Both the position numbers and the translations under genes were made by a program. Source: Eubacterium sp. UBA5416 (GTDB lineage Bacteria; Bacillota; Clostridia; Lachnospirales; Lachnospiraceae). From it: 51,971 nt of DNA. The stretch covers positions 60,702-112,672 of the forward strand of contig DHNM01000026.1 of the NCBI GenBank assembly GCA_002409525.1, given 5' to 3'. Of the stretch, positions 43,908-51,755 are shown one piece after another. The first letter of the stretch is position 1; each line of letters begins with the position of its first letter. A model generated the notes under the pieces. The model was given only the letters and a program-made list of their open reading frames with translations. It searched no databases and was not told the origin of the DNA.

Positions 43908-45125
43908 TTATTCCTGATCCAAAAATATGGAAAAAACATGCCCCATGCACCAGGCAAGATCAATTCTTCTGACTGTTTTTTCCAGGTATACCGGGTATTC
44001 TATAATCTTATTTCCATTTAGATGATACGACACATCTCCCACTTTTGTTTTTGCTTTTACCGGTGCCTTTAACTTCCTCGGAAGATTCACTTTTACCTCA
44101 ACATTCTCATCCGGACTCAGCAGCATCTGTCTTCTTTCTTCTACTTCTCGTCCATCCTTATAGACCGGCATGACATGGCTTTCTCCACCTCCCAGTCTTC
44201 CTTCATACTGACCGTCAGTCACGGTAATCGGTTCAGCTAAAATACCGTCTTTATAAATGTCCCGATATTCATAATTTTCGAGACCATAGGTCATAAGTTT
44301 TTTTGTATCGGCCCATTTATAAGTTTTATTATTTGGCCATCCGCAGGCGAGGAGGCTTACAATCAACAGTTTTCCGTCTCTTTCCAGCGCACCTATGTAA
44401 CAGTAACCGGCTTTTGCCGTGAAGCCTGTTTTTCCGCTTAGTGCTCCATCCATCATGTTTAAAAATGCATTGTGATTATTACAATTATAGAAAACCTGAT
44501 TATCATGATCCCAGAAACTATAGGAAGGTGTCTGGGTTATTTTGATAAATTCATCCTTTTTGGGGGAAATCGAAATGCAATATCGCATGATTAATGCCAG
44601 ATCCTGCGCGGTGGTATGATGAATCCCCCCCTCATCTGACGCGTCCAGTCCATTCGGAGACACAAAATGTGTATCCCTGCAGCCAATTTCTTTGGCTTTC
44701 GCATTCATCATATTGGTAAAACCTTCAACTGATTCTCCCACGCTCTCCGCAATCATGACCGCTGTATCGTTAAAAGATTCCAGCAGCAAACCATATAATA
44801 AATCTCCCAGTAGAAAAGTCTGCCCCTCCTGCACCCCCAGATGGACCTGGGGAGCTTTCGCCGCTTCTTTTGAAGCAGTCACCACACTAGAGGTATCACC
44901 TGATTCAAGAGCAATAATACCGGTCATGATTTTAGTGGTACTGGCCATCGGCATTGGTTCGTCCGCCTGCTTCTGATACAACACCCGCCCCGAATCACCA
45001 TCCATAAGGCAGGCTGCTTTTGCATGCAGCTCGTTGTCTGAAATTTCCGCTGCAGAAACTGTTGTTATCTGGCAAAAAATGAAGGCAGTCAAAACAACGA
45101 ACATCATAATCCGTTTTTTATACAT
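43908..45125 (-). CDS. D-alanyl-D-alanine carboxypeptidase, DacF type
   Basis: This 405-aa serine DD-carboxypeptidase trims the terminal D-Ala from peptidoglycan stems. A signal peptide (MYKKRIMMFVVLTAFIFCQ... SAA) is followed by the active-site STTK at 62-65, SFN at 117-119 (usually SGN) and KTG at 232-234. The C-terminal domain holds beta strands after LVNLP-like segments and ends with a short hydrophobic anchor region. The Phe in the SxN motif is unusual. The ATG at 45125 is the start of the signal peptide; a longer frame to 45194 adds residues without a clear site. It is divergent from pdaA. Confidence 0.88.
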   Translation of the reverse strand: MYKKRIMMFVVLTAFIFCQITTVSAAEISDNELHAKAACLMDGDSGRVLYQKQADEPMPMASTTKIMTGIIALESGDTSSVVTASKEAAKAPQVHLGVQEGQTFLLGDLLYGLLLESFNDTAVMIAESVGESVEGFTNMMNAKAKEIGCRDTHFVSPNGLDASDEGGIHHTTAQDLALIMRYCISISPKKDEFIKITQTPSYSFWDHDNQVFYNCNNHNAFLNMMDGALSGKTGFTAKAGYCYIGALERDGKLLIVSLLACGWPNNKTYKWADTKKLMTYGLENYEYRDIYKDGILAEPITVTDGQYEGRLGGGESHVMPVYKDGREVEERRQMLLSPDENVEVKVNLPRKLKAPVKAKTKVGDVSYHLNGNKIIEYPVYLEKTVRRIDLAWCMGHVFSIFLDQE

Positions 45126-45266
45126 CCTTATAATCCCATCATAGACGTTTATTAAATAGCGTATGCAGCGCTTATACGTTTCATGAAAAAGCATGAAACT
45201 ATTCCGTCTTTCGAAGTTCTGATTTCTTCTTTACTGTCATACATAAAACTAAAGGAGCTCTCAATT

Positions 45267-45290
45267 ATGAAAGGTGTGGGAAACAATTGA
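45267..45290 (+). CDS. Possible 7-codon leader peptide before pdaA
   Basis: An ATG at 45267 with AAGGAG 9 nt upstream opens a frame of seven codons (MKGVGNN) that ends at TGA 45288-45290. This stop overlaps the TTG at 45287 that begins pdaA. It may couple pdaA translation to its own termination, since pdaA's TTG has no strong site of its own. Confidence 0.35.
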   Translation: MKGVGNN

Positions 45291-46141
45291 AACGAAATAA
45301 ACCGGAAAATGAGTTTACGGAACTTCTAAAGAAACTGCCCTTCGTCGCAGTATTCCTAATTGCGTCTTTTTTTGTAGGGCAGCTGACAGCACGCGCTGTC
45401 CAGTTAAAGGAAACGTCTGCTGTTATCCAGGCGTCTGATGAAAACTGGGGCCTTGGTTTTCAAGAGGAGGGGAAAAGGCCAACGGGAAATGCTACAATTG
45501 ATGAGTTAAAGAAATATAACACTTATTATGCGGAGGACACAGATGAAAAGGTGATATATCTGACATTCGACTGCGGATATGAAAATGGAAATACAGATGC
45601 GATTCTTGATGCGCTAAAAAAACATAATATAAAAGCCGCATTTTTTGTTGTAGGAACGTTTGTGGATTCCGAACCAGATCTTGTAAAGCGCATGGTGAAG
45701 GAGGGGCATATTGTCGGCAATCATACCTGGCACCATCCGGATATGTCCGAAATGTCAACCAAAGAAGCTTTTTCCAAAGAACTTACGGATGTGGAAAAAA
45801 AATATAAAGAAGTTACCGGCGAAGCTATGAAAAAATTCTACCGGCCTCCACAGGGAAAATACAGTGAATCAAATCTGAAAATGGCAAAAGACATGGGTTA
45901 TAAGACATTTTTCTGGAGTCTTGCCTATGTAGACTGGTATCAGGATAAGCAGCCTACAAAGGAAGAAGCCTTTAAAAAATTGCTGGGAAGGATCCATCCC
46001 GGCGCCGTGGTTCTTCTGCACAACACCTCCGGCACAAATGCAGCAATTCTCGATGAATTGCTGACAAAGTGGGAAGAGATGGGATACACGTTCAAGACCA
46101 TTGATCAGATTGGCGGTTCAACTGACGCCTCATCCGTCTGA
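45287..46141 (+). CDS. pdaA: Polysaccharide deacetylase PdaA (delta-lactam synthesis), TTG start
   Basis: This 284-aa carbohydrate esterase deacetylates muramic acid for the muramic delta-lactam of spore cortex. A membrane helix (FVAVFLIASFFVGQLTARAV) anchors it. NodB-domain motifs are YLTFDCGYENGNT with the catalytic Asp, the metal-binding GNHTWHHPDMSEM, the active-site RPPQGKYSESNL and the final LLHNTSGTNA. The start is a TTG at 45287; the nearest ATG with a good ribosome site opens a short leader frame instead. Its 3' end overlaps kup by 37 bp on the opposite strand. Confidence 0.88.
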   Translation: MKRNKPENEFTELLKKLPFVAVFLIASFFVGQLTARAVQLKETSAVIQASDENWGLGFQEEGKRPTGNATIDELKKYNTYYAEDTDEKVIYLTFDCGYENGNTDAILDALKKHNIKAAFFVVGTFVDSEPDLVKRMVKEGHIVGNHTWHHPDMSEMSTKEAFSKELTDVEKKYKEVTGEAMKKFYRPPQGKYSESNLKMAKDMGYKTFFWSLAYVDWYQDKQPTKEEAFKKLLGRIHPGAVVLLHNTSGTNAAILDELLTKWEEMGYTFKTIDQIGGSTDASSV

Positions 46142-48171
46142 TCCGTATGCTTTTCAATCTCTTTTTTGCCTACACGGTCCAGCGGACGATGTGTTTTCAT
46201 TTTAATAAACAATGGTACATATTCAAATATCAGTGAAGAACTCTCCAATCCGTACCATCTGGCGGGCGCACCGGCAACACGTCTTATCGCATACTTTAAG
46301 GCCACAGTCGCCCGTCCTGTTTGCGAGATATCGCTTTCGGGAACCAGCATCTTTCGTATCAGGCAGAACTGAAAGTTTCCTACGTCGTTAGACTCATAAA
46401 CAGAATAATTGCTTTCCTGAGAGGGAAGCTCACCGCTCGCGATCAAATCTTCTACAATCTGACGCAGATAGACATTCACTCTCTGGCCGACCCTAAATCC
46501 AAGTCTCAGCTGAATCTTGAAAATAAAATCTGTTCCAAAGCTCTCAACCGCATATTCTCTGGTATTCGGCTGATCGGTTACCTGGATATTGATAAACCAG
46601 TATGCCTTTGCCCTCTTGGTGCGTTTATCCAGGATCGAATACAAGATATCACGGTCCAGTTCTTCCATCTTTGAATCCTTTGTTACATAGACAAGGTTAT
46701 CTGTCTGGTAGGGAATACTGTCATCGTCACGAAGTTTTTTCAGCTGATCGACATATTGTCTGATATCAAGGTATACAGCCTGTGAGTTTTCGATCTTTGT
46801 TCCCTTGTCCCATACAAGCATAATCGCGAAAAGAACAAACGCCATAAATAAAGCCACATATCCGCCCTTTGCGAACTTGCTCAGACTGGAGACAAAGAAA
46901 GAGCCCTCCAGCAGCCCAAAGAATATAAGAAAGATAACTCCGGGAATCTTTTTTTCTTTTTCCTTACACAGATAAACCGCAAGGAGCAGCGTCGTCATCA
47001 GCATCGTCAGTGTGATGGCAAGACCATAAGCCGCTTCCATATTAGCACTCGTTCGAAAGAAGATCACAATTGCAGAGCAGACAACCCACAAGATCAGATT
47101 AACCAGCGGAATATAGATCTGGCCTTTGATCATCGAAGGATAGTGTATCTGCATATGCGGCATAAGATTTAGTCTGCTCGCCTCGGATACCAGTGTAAAA
47201 GATCCCGTAATCAATGCCTGTGATGCGATGATAGCTGCTACGGTTCCGAGAATAACTCCCACCGGACGGATGCTTCCGGGAAGCATCTCGAAGAATGGAT
47301 TCATGTCATTGATCTCAGCTAATGCTTTCACATCTTTATTCTGAATCAGCCATGCTCCCTGACCGAGATAATTCAGGATCAGACAGATCTTTACAAATGG
47401 CCAACTGATATAGATATTGCCCTTTCCGACATGTCCCATGTCGGAATACAAGGCCTCTGCACCGGTCGTCGCAAGAAAGACACTTCCCAGAATCATAAAG
47501 CCCATCTTGTTATCGGGACTTCCCAGAATTCTGACAGCCCATATCGGATTAAGTGCCTTAAATATACTCGGAAGCTCCGCGATATGCCTGATACCCGCTA
47601 TAGCGAGAAAACCAAACCATATGGTCATGATCGGTCCGAAAGCCTTACCGATCGATGAGGTCCCCGCTCTTTGGATAAGAAACAGGACGCCTATAATCAC
47701 CAGAGTAATGATGATGATTTTATTTTGATTATCACCTAAAAGGCTTTGAAACACAGGTATCGTTCTAAGCCCCTCAATAGCTGTTGTAACGGTCACCGCA
47801 GGGGTCAGCATACCATCGGCAAGAAGCGAGGCTCCGCCGATCATAGCCGGGAAGATCAGCCATTTTCCGTATTTTTTAACCAGGCTGAACAGGGCGAAGA
47901 TCCCTCCCTCCCCGTGGTTATCGGCCTTCATTGCAATAAGTACATATTTGACCGTAGTCAAAAGTGTCAGAGTCCATATTACCAGGGAAAGTGAACCTAG
48001 AATCAAAGGCTCACTGACTTCACTAATTCCTCCGTTCTCAGAAATAATCGACTTCATAACATACATAGGTGAAGTACCAATATCACCGTAAACCACACCT
48101 ACAGCAACTAAAACGGCCCCCATGCCCACCGGTATCTGGCTGTTTTTACTCTGACTTTTTATATCAGACAT
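46105..48171 (-). CDS. kup: Kup-type potassium transporter
   Basis: This 688-aa protein has about 12 membrane helices and belongs to the KUP/HAK/KT family of K+ uptake systems. The N-terminus GVVYGDIGTSPMYVMKSII is the family mark, and GEGGIFALFSLVKKYG and GGASLLADGMLTPAVTVTTA follow. The C-terminal 150 residues are cytoplasmic and contain YAVESFGTDFIFKI and MLVPESDISQTGRATVALK-like segments. It has its own promoter at 48231-48259. The last 37 bp overlap the end of pdaA, which runs the other way. Confidence 0.95.
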   Translation of the reverse strand: MSDIKSQSKNSQIPVGMGAVLVAVGVVYGDIGTSPMYVMKSIISENGGISEVSEPLILGSLSLVIWTLTLLTTVKYVLIAMKADNHGEGGIFALFSLVKKYGKWLIFPAMIGGASLLADGMLTPAVTVTTAIEGLRTIPVFQSLLGDNQNKIIIITLVIIGVLFLIQRAGTSSIGKAFGPIMTIWFGFLAIAGIRHIAELPSIFKALNPIWAVRILGSPDNKMGFMILGSVFLATTGAEALYSDMGHVGKGNIYISWPFVKICLILNYLGQGAWLIQNKDVKALAEINDMNPFFEMLPGSIRPVGVILGTVAAIIASQALITGSFTLVSEASRLNLMPHMQIHYPSMIKGQIYIPLVNLILWVVCSAIVIFFRTSANMEAAYGLAITLTMLMTTLLLAVYLCKEKEKKIPGVIFLIFFGLLEGSFFVSSLSKFAKGGYVALFMAFVLFAIMLVWDKGTKIENSQAVYLDIRQYVDQLKKLRDDDSIPYQTDNLVYVTKDSKMEELDRDILYSILDKRTKRAKAYWFINIQVTDQPNTREYAVESFGTDFIFKIQLRLGFRVGQRVNVYLRQIVEDLIASGELPSQESNYSVYESNDVGNFQFCLIRKMLVPESDISQTGRATVALKYAIRRVAGAPARWYGLESSSLIFEYVPLFIKMKTHRPLDRVGKKEIEKHTDQTDEASVEPPI

Positions 48172-48230
48172 TTCTTTTTCCTTCCTTATTCTTTACTTCT
48201 ATTACACTCATTTAGAATGACAATAAAGGA

Positions 48231-48259
48231 ATCTTAGCACAAAGAAATTTCATTGTCAA
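48231..48259 (-). promoter_or_regulatory. SigA-type promoter for kup
   Basis: A perfect -35 TTGACA (48259-48254), a 17-bp spacer and TAAGAT (48236-48231) on the minus strand. The leader to the start codon is only about 55 nt, too short for a large riboswitch. Confidence 0.65.
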
Positions 48260-48276
48260 TATACGTTTTCAGGCAA

Positions 48277-48310
48277 AGAAAAAAGCCACTGCAGAAGACT
48301 GCAACGACTT
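48277..48310 (-). terminator. Intrinsic terminator of the rpsF-rpsR transcript
   Basis: On the minus strand a 12-bp stem with G-U pairs (48310-48299 and 48294-48283) and a 4-nt loop is followed by six U residues at 48282-48277. It lies 15 bp after the rpsR stop and just before the kup promoter. Confidence 0.8.
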
Positions 48311-48324
48311 TTTATCTTACTTAC

Positions 48325-48555
48325 TTAATCATTAACATATGGCAGAATTGCCATGTGACGAGCTCTTTTAACTGCAGATGTAACCTCTCTTTGATGTTTC
48401 GCGCAGTTTCCCGTAACTCTTCTTGGAAGGATCTTGCCTCTCTCAGATATATACCTGCTTAACTTGTTTGCATCTTTATAATCAATTACATTATTCTTTC
48501 CACAGAATACACATACTTTTCTTCTGCGTCTGCGTCTTTCGCCTCTATAAGCCAT
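48325..48555 (-). CDS. rpsR: 30S ribosomal protein S18
   Basis: This 76-aa protein binds 16S rRNA with S6. It has the basic N-terminus RGERRRRRRKVC, then the cysteines CVFC and a later NCAKH, which make the zinc-binding (C+) form of S18, and the conserved NKLSRYISERGKILPRRVTG. The ATG at 48555 has GGAGG upstream; the track start 24 bp earlier is not needed. It follows rpsF after 47 bp. Confidence 0.96.
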   Translation of the reverse strand: MAYRGERRRRRRKVCVFCGKNNVIDYKDANKLSRYISERGKILPRRVTGNCAKHQREVTSAVKRARHMAILPYVND

Positions 48556-48602
48556 TTTATTGCCTCCTTCTGACTTCATTCAATTGCGTAGTAAAAAAAA
48601 CT

Positions 48603-48917
48603 TTATGCCTTTTCTACGGCAGGCTGTTCTTTATCATCTTTTCTGACAACAAGATATCTCAACACATTATCCATGATGCGGACATTGTTCTCAACTTCTA
48701 TCGGGCAGTCAGAATCTGCTTCAAATTGAATGAAATAGTAGAAGCCTTCACGCATATGTTGGATTTCGTAAGCAAGCTTTTTCCTGCCCCATTCTTCCAC
48801 ATCGCTGATTGTGCCATTGAAACGAGTGATATAACCTTTCGCCTTTTCAACTACTGCGGCTCTTTCCTCGTCATCAATTTTAGCATTTACAACCAATGCT
48901 AACTCGTACTTGTTCAT
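48603..48917 (-). CDS. rpsF: 30S ribosomal protein S6
   Basis: This 104-aa protein pairs with S18 in the central domain of the 30S subunit. It begins MNKYELALVVNAKID, with the family features VEEWGRKKLAYEIQHMREGFYYFI and NVRIMDNVLRYLVVRKD. An AAAGGAGGT site lies just upstream. In most Firmicutes ssb follows rpsF, but here rpsR comes next. Promoter at 48999-49027. Confidence 0.96.
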   Translation of the reverse strand: MNKYELALVVNAKIDDEERAAVVEKAKGYITRFNGTISDVEEWGRKKLAYEIQHMREGFYYFIQFEADSDCPIEVENNVRIMDNVLRYLVVRKDDKEQPAVEKA

Positions 48918-48967
48918 GCTCTTTACCTCCTTTTGGACTTTTGGCCTCCTGTATTCCAGGAAACAAG

Positions 48968-48996
48968 GAACTCGTGGAATTGAATTCCACGAGTTC
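48968..48996. repeat. Perfect 14-bp palindrome at the rpsF transcription start
   Basis: gaactcgtggaatt (48968-48981), one base, and aattccacgagttc (48983-48996) form a perfect inverted repeat. It starts 3 bp past the rpsF -10 box, so it overlaps the start point and the 5' end of the leader. It could be an operator, an RNA hairpin that binds S6/S18, or a terminator of the radical SAM transcript. Confidence 0.6.
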
Positions 48997-48998
48997 TA

Positions 48999-49027
48999 AT
49001 TTTAACATATACAAGCATAATTGTAAA
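48999..49027 (-). promoter_or_regulatory. SigA-type promoter for rpsF-rpsR
   Basis: On the minus strand TTTACA (49027-49022), a 17-bp spacer and TAAAAT (49004-48999) form a strong match just after the stop codon of the radical SAM gene. Confidence 0.65.
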
Positions 49028-49035
49028 GAGAAAAA

Positions 49036-50454
49036 TTATTCACCAAACAATACATTATTAGATTTTCTCTTTTTACGCTGTTCTTCGGAGCCCTCCCATA
49101 AATCGTCCGCTTCATCTTTCCAGCAGCTGGCATAAGCTTCACACTTATCACATAGATGTTCCGCTGATTCCGGTGACTGAAGATCGGTGGAATGAGCCCC
49201 GGTCTTATTTACCATGTTAGTCAGAATTCCCGGATTTTCAAGCATTGGACAGGGTCTCAGATGGTTGTGGTTAAACGGCTGGTTTTTCCTGTACTCCATA
49301 AAGAGAGGCTGTTTAAAACAGTCAAGCAGTGACATGTCATGGATATTTGCACTGGAATAATGTATAAATACACAGGGCTCAACATCTCCGTTGGGATTAA
49401 TATGAGCATAAAATCTGCCGCCTGCGATGCATCCTCCAACGTATTCCCCGTCATTCTGGAAATCCATAGCGAATATAGGAAGATCACATTTATTTGTTCT
49501 GAGTTCTCTGACTCTGTGATACATATATTCTCTCTGTTCCTTATTGGGAAGAAGATCAACAGAGGCGTCATTTCCAACTGGCATATAGTGGAAATACCAT
49601 GTAAATCGAACACCTTTTGCGATAATCATCTTCAAAAATTCATCTGATGTTACTGTCTTATAATTTGCACTGGTATAACAAATAGATGTTCCGAACAGAA
49701 GGCCATGTTTTTTCATAAGATCCATGGCATCCATAACCTTATCAAAGATACCATTTCCACGTCTGCCGTCATTTACTTCTTCAAATCCTTCCAGGCTTAA
49801 GGAGAATGTGATATTTCCAACGGAAGCCGCATCCTTACAGAACTTCTCATCGATCAGTGTTCCATTTGTAAATGCATGGAACGCACAGTCCTTATGCTTT
49901 TTACAAAGTTTAATGATATCATCTTTTCTTACAAGAGGTTCTCCGCCGGTTAACATGTAAAAATAGATGCCTAATTCCTTGCCCTGCGTAACAATAGAAT
50001 CCAGATCTTCATAACTTAAATTCAGTCTGTTGCCATATTCAGCCGCCCAGCACCCGGTACAGTGAAGGTTGCAGGCACTTGTCGGATCCATTAGAATAAT
50101 CCACGGTATGTTACAGTCCTGTTTTTCCTGCAGAGCCCGTGTTTTTTTATATCCGTAGAACCCTGCCTGATAGCCCAGATTCAATGCATTCATTTTAATC
50201 ACATGGGGATCAAGTTCATTTAAAGCGGAATTGATGAAACGCATCCATTTACTGTCCGGATCTTTCACTAGTTCCCTCGCACTGTCAAAGACCTTACTCT
50301 GAAATGTGTCGCCTAAAAACTTTTGTGCTAAATCAATCAGCTTATTATAAGCTCTTTCTCTGCCTTCTTCATCTTTATCTACATACTTCAATACACCGTC
50401 AACCGCCGCACTGAAAGCTGTTCGAGTCGCTGCATTTTTAAATCCGTCAGCCAT
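49036..50454 (-). CDS. Radical SAM protein with SPASM-like C-terminus, unknown substrate
   Basis: This 472-aa enzyme has an N-terminal helical domain of about 110 residues (NAATRTAFSAAVDGVLKYV, YNKLIDLAQKFLGDTFQS), then a radical SAM core. The cluster motif CNLHCTGC has Cys128, Cys132 and Cys135, and the SAM-binding GGEP motif is at about 170-173. A SPASM-type C-terminus carries Cys342, Cys361, Cys402, Cys435, Cys438 and Cys444, enough for auxiliary clusters. I cannot name the substrate; SPASM enzymes often modify peptides, but no precursor gene is visible next to it. It is divergent from a paralogue without cluster cysteines. A promoter is likely at 50489-50517. Confidence 0.88.
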   Translation of the reverse strand: MADGFKNAATRTAFSAAVDGVLKYVDKDEEGRERAYNKLIDLAQKFLGDTFQSKVFDSARELVKDPDSKWMRFINSALNELDPHVIKMNALNLGYQAGFYGYKKTRALQEKQDCNIPWIILMDPTSACNLHCTGCWAAEYGNRLNLSYEDLDSIVTQGKELGIYFYMLTGGEPLVRKDDIIKLCKKHKDCAFHAFTNGTLIDEKFCKDAASVGNITFSLSLEGFEEVNDGRRGNGIFDKVMDAMDLMKKHGLLFGTSICYTSANYKTVTSDEFLKMIIAKGVRFTWYFHYMPVGNDASVDLLPNKEQREYMYHRVRELRTNKCDLPIFAMDFQNDGEYVGGCIAGGRFYAHINPNGDVEPCVFIHYSSANIHDMSLLDCFKQPLFMEYRKNQPFNHNHLRPCPMLENPGILTNMVNKTGAHSTDLQSPESAEHLCDKCEAYASCWKDEADDLWEGSEEQRKKRKSNNVLFGE

Positions 50455-50488
50455 AATTATTTCATTCCTCCTTTGTTAATTTATATTC

Positions 50489-50517
50489 ATTATAAATAAC
50501 TTAATTGCTCCTGTCTC
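50489..50517 (-). promoter_or_regulatory. Candidate promoter for the radical SAM gene
   Basis: On the minus strand GAGACA (50517-50512), a 17-bp spacer and a perfect TATAAT (50494-50489). A short palindrome at 50512-50523 covers the -35 box and might be a repressor half-site. Confidence 0.45.
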
Positions 50518-50575
50518 CGGACAAATAGAATTGTATGAGAAATTTTTAGACATTATCTTTAATTGTAACATTTTA

Positions 50576-50597
50576 GGACACTTTACAGAAACTGTCC
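50576..50597. promoter_or_regulatory. Candidate operator between the radical SAM pair
   Basis: GGACACTTT, 4 bp (ACAG), AAACTGTCC: arms match at 8 of 9 positions. The 22-bp near-palindrome has the size of a TetR-family operator and lies in the 258-bp gap between the two divergent genes. A TetR-family gene ends nearby at 51748, so it is a natural candidate to bind here. Confidence 0.45.
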
Positions 50598-50712
50598 CTT
50601 TAAAGATTTCTTCTTTATATTATGATTAACACTAAGATTGAAACGTAATGTGCAATAGTCCATGGTACCGTCAACTTAACTTCAACATAACTAGAAAAGA
50701 GATGTTAATATT

Positions 50713-51735
50713 ATGAACTCCCAGGATATAAGTTATTCTATAATAGGAACAACTATTGATCACGGGCTTCGCGAAATGTCGGATGACCCGAAACGCAGTG
50801 TACGAAAACTGGCAGACCTTGGAAAACTTTTTTCTAAAGGAAGATTTCAGTCATGGCTGTTTTCCCTGTTTCAGGAACTCCTCCGGAATGACAACAGTTC
50901 TTACTATCAAGTCATTGATCATCTGCTGAAATGGACTCGCTGGAACAATTTAAAAACATTTGGGCTCAATGTCGGTTACAACGGCTGGACAAGTGGAGCC
51001 AAAAATATCAGAGAACAAATCTCCGAGCAGAAATGTGAGATTCCCTGGATTTTAAATTTTCACTACAATCCCGATATTGATGATGGTATAAGAGTCAGAC
51101 AAATCTCAGATTACATCCGTCAGGGGAAAAAACTTGGAATTCACTGTTTTACAATTTGTCAGGAAAACAGTTTCAATCATTCCGATGAAATACTGAATCT
51201 TATAGAAGACAATTCTGACTGTGCATTCATCTGGCAGATACCTGATTCATATCTGCCACGTGAGTCTGTCTCAAGAACAGAGGACTGTGATAATCTGATG
51301 CTGTCTCTTCCCTTCGACGGAAACTATAGTTCAGGAAATGCTGAAAAACTGCATGAGGTAAAAACATTATTTGGTTTTTATACCTATTATGATAACTCGG
51401 ATATTATAGAACAACTGCCCGAGATGACAAATCAGATTGTAAATGAATACTCCTCTTTCCTCGTCATGATATCAACCGACGCATGCAGTGAAGATGAACA
51501 TTCCAGGGTAATCGAATATGTTTACCAATTTCGCCTGGATCAGATATATCCATTGATTCCGGTAGACTTTTACGGAGATTTTGAAAGAATCAACACCATA
51601 ATTGCCGACAGGCCCTGTCTATTCGAGGTGTCTCCGGACGGTCGTTTAAAATCTGATCTTACCTCTTCTGTAAACATCAGAGATTTCCCCTCTCTGAAAG
51701 AGCTTCTCTCTAAGGCAATGCCGCTGAATGAATAA
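50713..51735 (+). CDS. Degenerate paralogue of the radical SAM protein, no Fe-S cysteines
   Basis: This 340-aa protein aligns along its length with the divergent radical SAM gene. Shared blocks include LNVGY against LNLGY, CEIPWI against CNIPWI, IRQGKKLGI against VTQGKELGI, DCAF in both, VDF against MDF and VSPDGRL against INPNGDV. The cluster segment is missing: between IPW and QGK it is 14 residues shorter, and the CxxxCxxC motif and GGEP motif are gone. The SPASM cysteines are also absent. The frame is intact and starts with an ATG a few bases after a GAGAT-type site, so it is not an ordinary pseudogene. It may be a non-catalytic partner of its paralogue. Function unknown. Confidence 0.8.
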   Translation: MNSQDISYSIIGTTIDHGLREMSDDPKRSVRKLADLGKLFSKGRFQSWLFSLFQELLRNDNSSYYQVIDHLLKWTRWNNLKTFGLNVGYNGWTSGAKNIREQISEQKCEIPWILNFHYNPDIDDGIRVRQISDYIRQGKKLGIHCFTICQENSFNHSDEILNLIEDNSDCAFIWQIPDSYLPRESVSRTEDCDNLMLSLPFDGNYSSGNAEKLHEVKTLFGFYTYYDNSDIIEQLPEMTNQIVNEYSSFLVMISTDACSEDEHSRVIEYVYQFRLDQIYPLIPVDFYGDFERINTIIADRPCLFEVSPDGRLKSDLTSSVNIRDFPSLKELLSKAMPLNE

Positions 51736-51755
51736 GGGCAGTCACCCTTATTCAT
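51728..51755. terminator. Shared hairpin over two convergent stop codons
   Basis: An 11-bp perfect stem (atgaataaggg and cccttattcat) with a 6-nt loop contains the stop codons of both the paralogue gene (51733-51735) and the TetR-type gene (51748-51750). U tracts are short, so termination may be inefficient. Confidence 0.55.

Noticed and set aside
48172..48276. Riboswitch (for example c-di-AMP) before kup
   Set aside because: The predicted leader is about 55 nt and shows no conserved aptamer core, so it is too short.
50713..51735. Reading the cluster-less paralogue as a decayed pseudogene
   Set aside because: The frame is intact over 340 codons and conserved blocks remain along the whole length, which does not look like random decay.
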